From the NCBI RefSeq assembly GCF_028993555.1, contig NZ_CP118610.1:2046001-2110000 (forward strand): a stretch of DNA of 64,000 bases. The letters are read 5' to 3'. The notes under the pieces were generated by a model. It ran no database searches, was not told where the DNA came from, and was given only the letters and a program-made list of their open reading frames with translations. This DNA comes from Ensifer adhaerens (GTDB lineage: Bacteria; Pseudomonadota; Alphaproteobacteria; Rhizobiales; Rhizobiaceae). Positions 17,150 through 26,136 of the stretch are shown here, one piece after another (within the stretch, counting starts at the first letter, position 1; every line of letters starts with the position of its first letter). A program made the translations under genes and the position numbers.

Positions 17150-17417
17150 GCCTTCTCTCCTCAAATCTCTTTTGAGGGCTGCATGCGAACCGGCTCTGGG
17201 GAGCGACCGCTTCTGACAGCAACCCTGGTTTCACAGCGGAATTAAACGCGGCACCTGAACCTGCGGCTATGCAGATCGTGCCAAAATGACAAAAGACAAA
17301 GGCGCCGAAGTCGGGCCGTTGCTTCCGGCTCAGCCAAGCTGTTTCTGCCCTTTTCCTCCTTGCAGGCTGGCGCCTGTCCACGAGAACCCATTGCGTTCAA
17401 GGACCTCGCCCGACGCC

Positions 17418-18401
17418 TCAATGTCGTGTGCTGCTGGTCTTCGGCGCGCCCCGCAAGGCAAGCGCCAGCGTCGCGCTCGGTCGCTCGCCGAAGAGTTCGT
17501 TGTACCAGCCGGCCATGCGGCCAAGCTCGCTGATGCCCCATCGGTTGGCGATGAGCGCAATCGTGCAGGCAGCCTCCTCCCGGTCTGCCAGGTCGTGGCG
17601 GATGCGGTGCAGGCGCAGCCGTCGCACGTAGCCCTGCGGCGTATCGTCAAGCAGATCGGCGAAGGCGCGAAACAGCGTGCGGCGCGACGTGTTCGCGGCG
17701 CGCGCGATCTCGTTGGGCGAAATCGGCTGGGCGAGATTGGCTGCGATGTAGGCACGCGCGCGCTCGACGATCCTTGCATGCGCCTGCGCGCTGCTGCGCC
17801 GGTTGAGCCCCATCGGCTCCCGTCCGACGAGATCGACGATCGCATCGAGCAGCGCATTGCCGACATTGCCCTCACCGAAGCGTGGCACGCTGTGGCCGGC
17901 ATGAATGCGCTCGAAGGCTTGTTTCAGCCGCATATTGATCGCCGCCGGCATCGGCCGATGGTAGAGACCGGTGCCGCCCAGGACAGGCCTGTCGAGCACG
18001 AGTTCCTCATCTGCGGCGATTTCTTCCAACCGTTCGATCGAGAGCGACGCCGTCGCATAGAGCGAACCGGGCGTGTAGAAGGCATCGTGCTCGTCGCCGG
18101 CGTGAAACACGCCCACCGCGCCGCTTACCGTTTCGTTCAGCCAGTGCCGCGTGCCCGCGCCCATGCGCAAGCCGACGCCGACCGTCAGGAGGTCCCGTGA
18201 CAACGGTCCGCGGAGCGCGATCTGGCCGTTGATCAGGCCGCTGCTGTAAAGGATGTCATCCTGCTGCGAGAAGACGAGGCTTCCCGACAGGGGCAATCTC
18301 GACATCTGCGTCACGTCGAGGCCGGCACCATAGACCCCATCGCTCAGATCTTCGATCCGGGCGATGGGTAACCTGACCCAGGCTCGCGAAAGCTCGTTCA
18401 T
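17418..18401 (-). CDS. AraC-family transcriptional regulator
   Basis: 327 residues from ATG 18401 (MNELSRAW). The C-terminal 110 residues hold two helix-turn-helix units: ISPNEIARAANTSRRTLFRAF and IALIANRWGISELGRMAGWYNELFG, the latter being the AraC signature. The N-terminal 200 residues resemble the AraC ligand-binding-like domain of the OxyR/FeaR type (GSLVFSQQDD; VGVFHAGDEHDAFY). It lies upstream of, and co-oriented with, the two DUF1254 genes. Confidence 0.9.
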   Translation of the reverse strand: MNELSRAWVRLPIARIEDLSDGVYGAGLDVTQMSRLPLSGSLVFSQQDDILYSSGLINGQIALRGPLSRDLLTVGVGLRMGAGTRHWLNETVSGAVGVFHAGDEHDAFYTPGSLYATASLSIERLEEIAADEELVLDRPVLGGTGLYHRPMPAAINMRLKQAFERIHAGHSVPRFGEGNVGNALLDAIVDLVGREPMGLNRRSSAQAHARIVERARAYIAANLAQPISPNEIARAANTSRRTLFRAFADLLDDTPQGYVRRLRLHRIRHDLADREEAACTIALIANRWGISELGRMAGWYNELFGERPSATLALALRGAPKTSSTRH

Positions 18402-18541
18402 GGGGCGCCCCAAAGGGTGGACCGTACACCGCCACCCTGCCGAAATCCGCCGGCTCCCGTAAGTACGTAACTGTTAATGTTGGCACCGGGCAGCCTCGAA
18501 GCGTACATGGCAAGCGACCGCTTCGAGGCTGCCGCAAGCCC

Positions 18542-19447
18542 TCAGCCTTCCCTGCCCTGGCTCTTGATGGCCTGGTCGATCCGTGCTGCCAGTTCGTCGC
18601 TCACAGGCACCATCGGCAGGCGCATTTCCGGGCTGTCGATCAGCCCTTCGCGCCAGAGCCAGTGCTTGATCGGCCCCGGGCTCGGCTCGGCAAAAAGCAG
18701 CCTGGGCAGATCGGCAAGACGCTGCCAGTCGGTAAGAGCGCCCGGTTGATCGCCGGCGATGAGCCGGTTGCGAATGGCTGCAAAGGCGGCGGTGTGGACA
18801 TGCGCCGAAGCCGTGATCCCGCCTTCGGCCCCTTGCGTCAATGCCGTGTAGAACAGCGGATCCTCGCCGGTCAGCACCGCGAAACCCCGGGGCTTGTGCC
18901 TCAAGAGATCGAAGGACTGCGTCGCATCCGCCGAGCAATCCTTGACGCCGACGATGTTTGCCCGCTCCGCCAGCCTCAGCATCGTCTCGTTGCCGAGGTT
19001 TGCCCCGGTCCGGTAGGGAATGTTGTAGATCAGGATCGGCCGTGCCGTGGCATCGGCAAGTGCCGAGAAATGGGCGAAGAGCCCGCGCTGCGACGGCCTG
19101 GTGTAATAGGGGCAGGCAATCAGATAACCGCTGATGTCCCAAGTCGAGGTTCGCTCCAGCGCCTTGACCGTCTTCCGCGTATCGCTACCGGAAAGGCCGA
19201 AATAGACAGGCATGGACTTGCCCGCCGCAGCCAGGGTCTCGTTGGTGATCGCAATGAGCCGCTCGCATTCCGCCTCGTCGAGCGCCATGCCCTCGCCGGT
19301 GGTGGCCCCCAGGATGAAGCCGTCGATCGTTTCTGCGGCGTAGTGCTTCACGAGCCGGCTGAGCGAGCGCTCGTCGAGTTCGCCATCACGAAACGGCGTG
19401 ATCAGCGGCAGCCAGAGACCGCCGAGCGTTGAATGTGTGGCTTCCAT
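18542..19447 (-). CDS. DapA-like class I aldolase (dihydrodipicolinate synthase family)
   Basis: 301 residues, typical DHDPS length, with the TIM-barrel motifs: GATTGEG near residue 48, YNIPYRTG with the proton-relay Tyr and substrate-binding Arg, and the Schiff-base lysine in IVGVKDCSAD near 167. These residues fit 4-hydroxy-tetrahydrodipicolinate synthase, though rhizobia carry several paralogues acting on other 2-keto acids. The isolated setting next to an AraC/DUF1254 cluster argues for a paralogue rather than the essential lysine gene. Strong ribosome site AAGGAGATGG. Confidence 0.8.
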   Translation of the reverse strand: MEATHSTLGGLWLPLITPFRDGELDERSLSRLVKHYAAETIDGFILGATTGEGMALDEAECERLIAITNETLAAAGKSMPVYFGLSGSDTRKTVKALERTSTWDISGYLIACPYYTRPSQRGLFAHFSALADATARPILIYNIPYRTGANLGNETMLRLAERANIVGVKDCSADATQSFDLLRHKPRGFAVLTGEDPLFYTALTQGAEGGITASAHVHTAAFAAIRNRLIAGDQPGALTDWQRLADLPRLLFAEPSPGPIKHWLWREGLIDSPEMRLPMVPVSDELAARIDQAIKSQGREG

Positions 19448-19493
19448 GAAATTCCATCTCCTTCAAGAAACCGGAGACGGAGCGCAAGCGAAA

Positions 19494-19583
19494 ACCCCGT
19501 CCGAACCGGCGGGGTCGATCTGATCCTTGTGCTTGCTATGCTCTGCGCGCAACGACCGATAGCCCCGGGTGCGGGGCTTTTTT
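19494..19583 (+). ncRNA. candidate small RNA ending in a strong terminator
   Basis: On the + strand, a hairpin ACCCCG/CGGGGT (19494-19515) is followed by AGCCCCG-GGTG-CGGGGCT (19561-19578) and six T residues, a textbook Rho-independent terminator. No + strand gene lies upstream, since the DapA-like gene reads the other way, so an independent short transcript is implied. A TATGCT box at about 19538 might instead place the start closer to the terminator. No family assigned. Confidence 0.45.
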
Positions 19584-19785
19584 CACGGTCGTCAGTTTGG
19601 CGAGACGGCAGGTCATGGCGGGAAGGTCGAACAGTCCTCGATCTTTGTCAAGCCGCAACCGAAGGCATCGGCCCGGTCGGCGACACCTTCTCGGCAAGAT
19701 GGGAGCCGTGCCGCGCGCCGACACACCATGCCGAGAAATGCCTCCGCGATTTCAGACGCCTGTCAAAGAGGACATGAGCTGCCGC

Positions 19786-20424
19786 TCAGTCCGGACATTC
19801 CGCACCCGTATCCACCCAGGCGGCAATCAGCGCGGCGAGCTCCGGTTGCGAGCCGGGCGGTGCGCTGCGGCCCTCGCCCGGATGCCAGGCCCAGCCGACC
19901 AGATGATCCTCGCCCATGTGCTTGACGAGATCCGCATGGGAACGGTTGCCGTTGCGCTCCGTGTCCTTCACCTGCCGGCAGATCTCGCCAACACTCAGGC
20001 CCTGCCAGGCCATGCTTTCGGGTGCCAGCTGCCAATGGGCATTGCCGGGAATCGATTTGAGCCGGCTGCCAACGATCTGGCGGTTCTCAGGCCCGTGGCA
20101 GGTGCTGCAGGCAAGGCCGGCCGGCCCCATCGAACTGTCGGCCGCAATCATCAGCGGCACATGCGGGTGCATGTCCTCGCCCTGCGTCGGGCTGCGTGTC
20201 GCCGGATGGCAATTGATGCAGCGTGGGTGCGTGAGCACGCGGCTTGCTTCCGCGAAGATCGCCTTCGAGCGCGCACTCGCATCGGCGATCGATGCGAACT
20301 CGGCGACCGGCTTCAGCGCGCCGCCCGAGGTTTCGGCATGACCTCGGATCGGCTCGAGGGCGGCGATAAGACCGACCGCAGCGAGCGCCGCGGCAAGCGA
20401 AAGGACAAGGGTTCGCTTGGCCAC
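19786..20424 (-). CDS. periplasmic dihaem c-type cytochrome, hydroxylase-associated
   Basis: About 212 residues. Signal peptide (LVLSLAAALAAVGLIAAL) followed by two haem-c motifs, CINCH (about residue 70) and CSTCH (about 107), both with downstream Met/His candidates for the sixth ligand. It matches the annotation class isoquinoline 1-oxidoreductase subunit found beside IorAB-type enzymes. Two GTG starts are possible; the one at 20424 has the right distance from AGGAGG and is 2 bp after the upstream stop, whereas the GTG at 20430 overlaps it. It is the last gene of the operon and would accept electrons from the hydroxylase. Confidence 0.85.
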   Translation of the reverse strand: MAKRTLVLSLAAALAAVGLIAALEPIRGHAETSGGALKPVAEFASIADASARSKAIFAEASRVLTHPRCINCHPATRSPTQGEDMHPHVPLMIAADSSMGPAGLACSTCHGPENRQIVGSRLKSIPGNAHWQLAPESMAWQGLSVGEICRQVKDTERNGNRSHADLVKHMGEDHLVGWAWHPGEGRSAPPGSQPELAALIAAWVDTGAECPD

Positions 20425-20426
20425 GG

Positions 20427-22580
20427 TCACACCCTCCTCAGATCGGTCTGGTCGATCGGCAGGGTCCTGAGCCGCTTGCCGGTCACCGCGAAGATCGCGT
20501 TGAGCAGTGCCGGCGCCACGCCCGGCGTGCCGACCTCGCCGATGCCACCGGGCGCCTCCGCGCTCGGCACGATAAACACCTCGATCGGCGGGGTCTCGTG
20601 AATGCGCAGCACCGGGGCATCGTCGAAGTTACTCTCGACGACGGCGCCGTTTGCGACGGTGATACGCCCGTAGAGCGCCGCACTCAGGCCATAGACGACA
20701 CCGCTCTGGATCTGCGCCACCACCGTGTCCGGATTGATCACCTGGCCGCAATCGACCGCACAGACGATCCGCTCCGTCTTGAGCTTGCCGTCCGTGCCAA
20801 TGCTGACTTCGGCGATCATCGCGGCAAAGCTGCCGAAATCGTCCGAAAGGGCGATGCCCCTTCCCCTGCCTTCGGGAAGCGCCGTCGACCACCCGGCCTT
20901 CTCGGCAACGAGGTTCAGCGTCGCGAGCAGCCGGGGTTTGTGCTGAAGCAGTCGTCTTCGATATTCGAGCGGATCGATGCCGGCAGCACTCGCCAGTTCG
21001 TCGATGGCGCATTCGATCGGCGGGATGTTGCGCGTGGCGCCGACGCCGCGCCAGTTGCCCGTCAGCATGCCGTCCGGCGCCTCGTGGCGGGCGAAGTCCG
21101 TGTAGCGGTTGGGGATCTGATAGGGTGATTCCGCCCCCGCCATCTGGTCGAGGTCGACGCCGTCCTTGGTGAAGCCAGGGAACCAGCGCGCCATGACCGA
21201 GGGGCCGATCACCCGGTGCCGCCAGGAAACGGGCAAACCGTCGGCCCCGAGCGTCGCCGTGACCTTGCTGTAGTTGAGGTAGCGATAACAGTCGTGGCGG
21301 ATGTCTTCCTCGCGGCTCCAGGTTACCTTGACCGGACCCTTGACTTGCTTGGCGATCTTGGTTGCGAGGATCACGCCATCGACATCGAGCCGCCGGCCGA
21401 AGCCGCCGCCGAGCAGATGGTTGTGCACCTCCACCTTTTCGATCGGCAGGCCGGTGACGTCGGCAGCCGCCTGCCGCGCCCGCCCCATGATCTGGGTCCC
21501 GACCCAGACGTCGCAGCCATTGGCCCGCGCATGCACGGTGCAGTTCATCGGCTCCATGGCCGAATGGGTGAGGATCGGCATGCGGTAGACAAATTCATGC
21601 ACCGGCCCGTGCTCGGCCTCGGCCTTCGCCACGTCGCCTTCGTTCACATGCGGCAGCGCCTTGCCGACGATTGCCTCGTCCATTTGACGCTCGAGATCGG
21701 CTTGCGAGACCGCAGCACTCGGCCCCGGATCCCATTCGATCGCAAGTGCCGCCAGCCCTTTTCGCGCAGCTCCGGTGTTGTCGGCGATCACCGCAACCGC
21801 CTCGTCGATGCGAACGACCTGGGATACGCCCTTGATCGCCATCGCCGGTGCCTCGTCGGCCGAACGGAGCTTGCCGTTGAAATGCGGACAGATGGCGATC
21901 GCGGCATAGGACACACCCTCCGGCCGGGCATCGATGCCGAATTTCGCCGTGCCGTTGACCTTTTCCGGGCTGTCGAGACGGTGTACCGGCTTTCCGATCA
22001 CCCGGTAGCTGGATGCCGGTTTCAGCGGCACCTCCTGGGGCACGGCCTGCGTTGCCGCCGCCGCGATCAGGCTGCCATAGGCGGCCCGGCGGCTTCCGGC
22101 CGCCTCGACCACGTGCCCCGCCTCGGCCTTGCAGGCGTCAGGTGAAACGCCCCAGTCCGCGGCCGCAGCGCCGACCAGCATGATGCGGGCGGCAGCACCC
22201 GCCTTGCGCATCTGCTCATAGACGCCGCGAATGGCGAAGGAGCCGCCGGTGATCTGGTCGCCGAGCAGCGGATTGGCATATTGCTTGGGATCGGCGGGCG
22301 CATGTTCCAGCGTCACCTGGTCGAGGCCGACCTCCAGCTCTTCGGCGAGCATCATGGCAACCGCGGTGTAGATGCCCTGCCCCATCTCCACCGACGGCAT
22401 GACGAAGGCGATCTTGCCTTCCGGCGGGATGCGGATGAAGGCATTCGGCGCGAAGGGTTGGACTTGAGCGGCCGATGGCTGCGGCCTGAAGCCGATCATC
22501 AGGCCTGCCCCGGTGAGCGTTGCGCCGATCAGTAGCTGGCGGCGCGAGACGGCAAGGTTGGTCCTGTCGAAAATGGACAT
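20427..22580 (-). CDS. molybdopterin-binding subunit of aldehyde/isoquinoline oxidoreductase type (IorB-like)
   Basis: 717 residues from ATG 22580. Starts with a Tat-type motif, AVSRRQLLIGATLTG, so the complex is probably exported folded. Domain layout is that of single-chain xanthine-dehydrogenase family large subunits: EMGQGIYTAVAMMLAEEL, NLLGGGFGRRLDVDG, RGVGATRNIPPIECAIDELA, a DCGQVINPDTV segment, and a GGIGEVGTPGVAPALLNA C-terminus that supplies the catalytic Glu region. It hydroxylates N-heterocycles or oxidises aldehydes; the substrate is unknown. It starts 4 bp after the Fe-S subunit stop, confirming an operon of three. Confidence 0.9.
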   Translation of the reverse strand: MSIFDRTNLAVSRRQLLIGATLTGAGLMIGFRPQPSAAQVQPFAPNAFIRIPPEGKIAFVMPSVEMGQGIYTAVAMMLAEELEVGLDQVTLEHAPADPKQYANPLLGDQITGGSFAIRGVYEQMRKAGAAARIMLVGAAAADWGVSPDACKAEAGHVVEAAGSRRAAYGSLIAAAATQAVPQEVPLKPASSYRVIGKPVHRLDSPEKVNGTAKFGIDARPEGVSYAAIAICPHFNGKLRSADEAPAMAIKGVSQVVRIDEAVAVIADNTGAARKGLAALAIEWDPGPSAAVSQADLERQMDEAIVGKALPHVNEGDVAKAEAEHGPVHEFVYRMPILTHSAMEPMNCTVHARANGCDVWVGTQIMGRARQAAADVTGLPIEKVEVHNHLLGGGFGRRLDVDGVILATKIAKQVKGPVKVTWSREEDIRHDCYRYLNYSKVTATLGADGLPVSWRHRVIGPSVMARWFPGFTKDGVDLDQMAGAESPYQIPNRYTDFARHEAPDGMLTGNWRGVGATRNIPPIECAIDELASAAGIDPLEYRRRLLQHKPRLLATLNLVAEKAGWSTALPEGRGRGIALSDDFGSFAAMIAEVSIGTDGKLKTERIVCAVDCGQVINPDTVVAQIQSGVVYGLSAALYGRITVANGAVVESNFDDAPVLRIHETPPIEVFIVPSAEAPGGIGEVGTPGVAPALLNAIFAVTGKRLRTLPIDQTDLRRV

Positions 22581-22584
22581 CGCA

Positions 22585-23040
22585 TCACCCCTGTGCTGCC
22601 AGCTTGATGGCGGCGCGAATGCGCGGGTAAGTGCCGCATCGACAGATGTTCCCGGCCATGACCGCGTCGATGTCGTCGTCACTGGGTTTGGGATTGGCGG
22701 CAAGAAGGGCCGTCGCGGACATGATCTGCCCGGATTGACAGTAGCCGCACTGGACCACGTCGATCTCCAGCCAGGCCTGCTGCACCCGCTTGCCTTCGGG
22801 CGTGTCGCCGATCGCCTCGATCGTGGTGATCGGCTTTTCGGCCGCTTCCGCAACCGGCAGGATGCAGGAGCGGACCGGCAGCCCGTCGACATGCACCGTG
22901 CAGGCGCCGCACATGGCGATGCCGCAACCGAACTTGGTTCCGGTAAGGCCTATCGTGTCGCGCAGGATCCAAAGAAGCGGGATATCGCCGTCCACGTCGA
23001 CGGCATAGTTCTGACCATTCACAGTGAGATTGTAAGGCAT
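22585..23040 (-). CDS. [2Fe-2S] subunit of the molybdenum hydroxylase (IorA-like)
   Basis: 151 residues with both expected clusters: the plant-ferredoxin-type [15 protein letters not shown]...SC near residues 39-60, and the C-terminal helical-bundle motif CGYCQSGQ...[11 protein letters not shown] near 98-142. Length and motif spacing are those of small subunits of aldehyde/isoquinoline oxidoreductases. It passes electrons from the Mo centre to the cytochrome encoded two genes downstream. First gene of the operon; upstream 23041-23357 holds no gene I can support. Confidence 0.92.
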   Translation of the reverse strand: MPYNLTVNGQNYAVDVDGDIPLLWILRDTIGLTGTKFGCGIAMCGACTVHVDGLPVRSCILPVAEAAEKPITTIEAIGDTPEGKRVQQAWLEIDVVQCGYCQSGQIMSATALLAANPKPSDDDIDAVMAGNICRCGTYPRIRAAIKLAAQG

Positions 23041-23357
23041 GACACCATCGGCCGGAGCCGTCCCCTGTACATGCGAAGGCGCGAAAATACCAACGAGGGC
23101 GGCGATCGGCCAAATTACATTTCCGTGAGGTCGCGGTTTCGAAAGGCGTCGATCCGACGTCGGTGGCCCATCTTTATCCGGTCGCGGTTCGAGCGAACCC
23201 CGGGGAACGGCTAGCCTGAAGTGCCGTGTATCGCATTGGATTAAAGGCAGATTTCGGCGATTGCCCCATCATCCACGCGGCCTGCTGTGATCCGAGGATC
23301 GCTGCCGATCGCTGGGCGCCAGACGTGGCAGAGATATCCGAAAGCTGCTGTCAGGCC

Positions 23358-24770
23358 TCACGGAGCCAGGGTGTTCTTGTGGATCACCCCGTCCTTCATG
23401 ATGATCTTGAAGTTGGTCTCGGGATCGGCAACGAGCGCGATGTTTTCGAGCGGATTGCCCTCGACGAGCAGGAGGTCGGCAAGCGCCCCCTCCTCGACGA
23501 CGCCGAGTTTGCCCGGATAGGGGTTGCGCGGACCGGAGAGCGCCAACAACTGCGCATTGGTTCCGGTCGCCATGACCAACGCCTCGGCGGGCGTGTACCA
23601 GCGGGTCAGCGACGCGAGAATGGCGCCCTGCTGCTTGGCGAGATCAGCGGAAAACAGCACGTCGGTACCCCAGGCGGTCTTGATCTTGTATTTCTTCGCA
23701 AGCTGGTAGGTCCGGTCGATGCCGGGCCAGACCTCCTCGGCCTTTTCGCGCTGCACGGAGCCCTCGGGCAAGCCCAGCCGCATCATTTCCGGTAGCGGTT
23801 GCAGGCTCAGCCACACGTCACGTTCGGCCAACAGCCGGGCGGTGTCCTCGTCCATGAGGAACCCGTGCTCGATGCATTTTACGCCGGACAGGACCGCCAG
23901 CCTGACGGCGTCCGAGGTGAACGCGTGTGCCGCGACGTAAGTGTGCCAGTTCTCGGCAATTTCGACGGCAGCGCGTAGTTCCGCCTCGGTGAAGGTCGTC
24001 ACGTCGAGCGGGCTGTGCGGCGAGGAGACGCCGCCGCCGGCAGTGATCTTGGCTTGCGTCGCGCCTTGCATGAACTGCTCGCGAACGCGCATGCGCACTT
24101 CGTCGGGGCCGTCGACGATGATGCTGCCGCCGATCACTTCCATGCGGGTGAGCGGGCCTCCGCTCCGGCGTGGCAGGTCGGTGAACGAGCGGAAATCCCC
24201 GTGTCCGCTCGTCACGGTGATCATGGCGCCGGAGGGATAGATGCGTGGGCCCGGAATGACGCCCTCATCGATCGCCCGCTTCAGGCCGAAGGCGGGACCG
24301 CCAACGTCGCGCACGGTCGTGAAGCCGCGCATCAGGGTGTCCGTGGCCTCGGCCCCTGCCAGAAGCGTGGTGTAGCCGACATCGCCAAAAGCCTCGGCGG
24401 GGGTGACGCGAATGAGCATGGCATGCCAATGGGCATCGATCAGCCCCGGCATCAGCGTTCGGCCGTTACCGGCAATCCTGAGCGCACCTTCGGCCGCGAT
24501 GGGGTCCGTCGAAATTCGCTTAATCAGCTTGCCTTCGACCAGCACGTTGGACGGAGCCGAAAGTGCTGCCCCCTTCCCGTCGAAAATCCGCACGCCCTCA
24601 AACAGGATGTCCTCGGCTGCGGCGATCTGACAGGAGGCGAGCAGAAAGGCCGCGGCCAGCCACCTGGCTGCGGCGGGTATGGCTGAGAGAGATCGCGACC
24701 GCGTCGAGCGCGTAGACCGGTCACAATCGGACCGGACGTGTCCATGCCGTTCCATAGATCCGCCAAACAT
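23358..24770 (-). CDS. exported metal-dependent amidohydrolase
   Basis: 470 residues from ATG 24770. After a basic N-terminus, a hydrophobic segment ends LLASCQIAA, so it is either lipid-anchored (LASC lipobox) or cleaved at IAAAED. Amidohydrolase motifs: PGLIDAHWHAM (metal-binding HxH), KITAGGGVSS (carboxylated Lys candidate), AAHAFTSDA (His), CIEHGFLMD (His) and AWGTDVLFS (Asp). The C-terminal GVVEEGALADLLLVEGNP is the usual small beta-domain. Related proteins are imidazolonepropionase-like or prolidase-like dipeptidases; periplasmic peptide or lactam hydrolysis is likely. Monocistronic. Confidence 0.85.
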   Translation of the reverse strand: MFGGSMERHGHVRSDCDRSTRSTRSRSLSAIPAAARWLAAAFLLASCQIAAAEDILFEGVRIFDGKGAALSAPSNVLVEGKLIKRISTDPIAAEGALRIAGNGRTLMPGLIDAHWHAMLIRVTPAEAFGDVGYTTLLAGAEATDTLMRGFTTVRDVGGPAFGLKRAIDEGVIPGPRIYPSGAMITVTSGHGDFRSFTDLPRRSGGPLTRMEVIGGSIIVDGPDEVRMRVREQFMQGATQAKITAGGGVSSPHSPLDVTTFTEAELRAAVEIAENWHTYVAAHAFTSDAVRLAVLSGVKCIEHGFLMDEDTARLLAERDVWLSLQPLPEMMRLGLPEGSVQREKAEEVWPGIDRTYQLAKKYKIKTAWGTDVLFSADLAKQQGAILASLTRWYTPAEALVMATGTNAQLLALSGPRNPYPGKLGVVEEGALADLLLVEGNPLENIALVADPETNFKIIMKDGVIHKNTLAP

Positions 24771-24935
24771 GGCCGCATTCCTGCTTCAGGAGGGAAACCG
24801 GGCGAAGGAAGTGTCGGCCCACACGTTCTGGCTGTCAAGACGCGATGCTTTGGCGAGCGTCGCGGAAACAACGCTCAAGCAGGAACGCGCATCGTCGCTA
24901 CACCCCTCCCCGGGAAGAACTGGCTTGAAACGACT

Positions 24936-24966
24936 GGGGATGCGCGGCACAGGCCGGCGCATCCCC
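24936..24966. other. 10-bp perfect hairpin downstream of ohr
   Basis: GGGGATGCGC/GCGCATCCCC with an 11-nt loop. It could end the ohr transcript, but there is no U-tract on that side; the A-run lies on the plus-strand side. The rest of the 24771-25018 gap shows nothing else. Confidence 0.4.
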
Positions 24967-25018
24967 GAAAAAACACTGTCGCTGACGCCGGATTGCCCCA
25001 AAGCGTCTGATGGCGGCC

Positions 25019-25414
25019 TTAGACCAGATTGGTCTCGACATTGATGTTGCCGCGGGTCGCCTTGGAGTACGGGCAGATCTCGTGGGCGGCGTGGATCAGC
25101 TCGTGGGCAACGTCGCGATCGAGGCCGGCCAGGCTGACGTTGAGGCGTGCGCTGAGGAAGTAGGAACCGTCATCGACGCTGAGATTGATGTCGGTCTCGA
25201 CTTCGGGGCCGGCCGGGAGCTTCACCTTGCGCTGCAGTGCGGCAAGCTCGATCGCGCCGATGTAACAGGCCGACCATGCGGCGCCGAACAGGTTTTCCGC
25301 GGCCGGATGCGGCTGCGACAGCTTGAGCTCAAGCGTACCGTCGCTGCTGCGGGTGCCGCCATTGCGGCCGCCGGTGTTGTGGGTCTTGCCGGTGAATACG
25401 AGCTTTGCGGTCAT
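25019..25414 (-). CDS. ohr: organic hydroperoxide resistance protein Ohr
   Basis: 131 residues from ATG 25414 (MTAKLVFTGK, GAGAGGAAA upstream). Thiol peroxidase of the OsmC/Ohr family; the two catalytic cysteines are Cys50 (AWSACYIGAIE) and Cys114 (HEICPYSKATRGN), and the GGRNG segment supplies the conserved Arg19-type residue. It reduces organic and lipid hydroperoxides using dihydrolipoyl reductants (family knowledge). Divergent from ohrR; its promoter (TTGACG, 17 bp, TATATA on the minus strand) overlaps the OhrR box. Confidence 0.95.
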   Translation of the reverse strand: MTAKLVFTGKTHNTGGRNGGTRSSDGTLELKLSQPHPAAENLFGAAWSACYIGAIELAALQRKVKLPAGPEVETDINLSVDDGSYFLSARLNVSLAGLDRDVAHELIHAAHEICPYSKATRGNINVETNLV

Positions 25415-25441
25415 GTCATTTCCTCTCTGTTTGATTTTTAA

Positions 25442-25530
25442 TCGTATCCGCTTCAATCGGATGCGATGTATATAGATGAAGTGGAATGCGCCGTCAACAC
25501 CATTGCGATTTAATCGGATACGATTTATAT
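25442..25530. promoter_or_regulatory. ohr-ohrR divergent promoter with two OhrR-type boxes
   Basis: Box A (25442-25466) is the inverted repeat TCGTATCCG-N7-CGGATGCGA; box B (25504-25530) is TGCGATTTAATCGGATACGA followed by TTATAT. Both share the core ATCGGATRCGAT. The ohr -35 (25492-25497, minus strand) and -10 (25469-25474) have a 17-bp spacer; the ohrR -10 is TTATAT overlapping box B. The same two boxes recur upstream of the DUF3095 gene. Confidence 0.75.
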
Positions 25531-25568
25531 TAAGTACAGATACGGAAAGAGAAAAAAAAGGAGATCCC

Positions 25569-26054
25569 ATGCCCACCTCCAAGACTGCGAGCCCTGAGAC
25601 CACGCCTGCAAAGGGCGGCAAGAAGCTCTCCAACTTCCTGTGCTTTGCGATCTATTCCGCAAACCTCGCCTTCGGCCGCGCCTACAAGCCCCTGCTCGAC
25701 AAGCTGGGCCTGACCTATACCCAGTACGTGACCCTGGTGGCACTCTCGGAAGAAGACGACCAGACGGTCAGCATGCTCGGTGAAAAGCTGTTCCTGGAAT
25801 CGAACACGCTGACGCCGATCCTCAAGAAGCTCGAGGCCGACGGCTACCTGCAGCGCCGGCGCGATCCCTCGGACGAGCGGCAGGTACGCCTGACGTTGAC
25901 GCCGGCCGGCCGCGAGCTGGTGGATGCCGATCCCGGTTCGGCACTCCTTGATGCCACCGGCCTCGGCGACGACTTTCCGGTCGTGCAGCAATCGGTTGCG
26001 ACCCTGCGTGACAACCTGCTGCGCTCCACCCAGCCTGGATCCCGCAAGGAATAG
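25569..26054 (+). CDS. ohrR: MarR-family organic peroxide sensor OhrR
   Basis: 161 residues from ATG 25569, preceded by AAAAGGAGATCCC. The single reactive cysteine is Cys25 in NFLCFAIYSANLAF, with Tyr30 and Tyr50 placed as in OhrR proteins that hydrogen-bond the reduced thiolate. Winged helix: TVSMLGEKLFLESNTLTPILKKLE and the wing RRRDPSDERQVRLTLT. No second cysteine is seen, so it is of the one-Cys type. It should repress ohr until oxidised. A strong terminator follows. Confidence 0.95.
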   Translation: MPTSKTASPETTPAKGGKKLSNFLCFAIYSANLAFGRAYKPLLDKLGLTYTQYVTLVALSEEDDQTVSMLGEKLFLESNTLTPILKKLEADGYLQRRRDPSDERQVRLTLTPAGRELVDADPGSALLDATGLGDDFPVVQQSVATLRDNLLRSTQPGSRKE

Positions 26055-26082
26055 CTTCGCCCCACTCCGGGAGACGTCACCG

Positions 26083-26112
26083 AAAGGGCGGCCGGTGGCC
26101 GCCCTTTTCATT
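26083..26112 (+). terminator. Rho-independent terminator of ohrR
   Basis: Perfect 11-bp stem AAAGGGCGGCC/GGCCGCCCTTT with a GGT loop, then TCATTTTA. It lies between convergent ohrR and the DUF3095 gene and can serve both directions because the stem itself starts with AAA. Confidence 0.85.
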
Positions 26113-26136
26113 TTACCGATCGAGTCACCATCGGCG

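Noticed and set aside
22581..22892. 104-residue N-terminal extension of the molybdopterin subunit
   Set aside because: It overlaps the Fe-S subunit gene out of frame; ATG 22580 leads directly into the Tat signal.
24936..24966. Canonical terminator for ohr
   Set aside because: The stem is perfect but lacks a U-tract on the ohr side; kept only as a hairpin.
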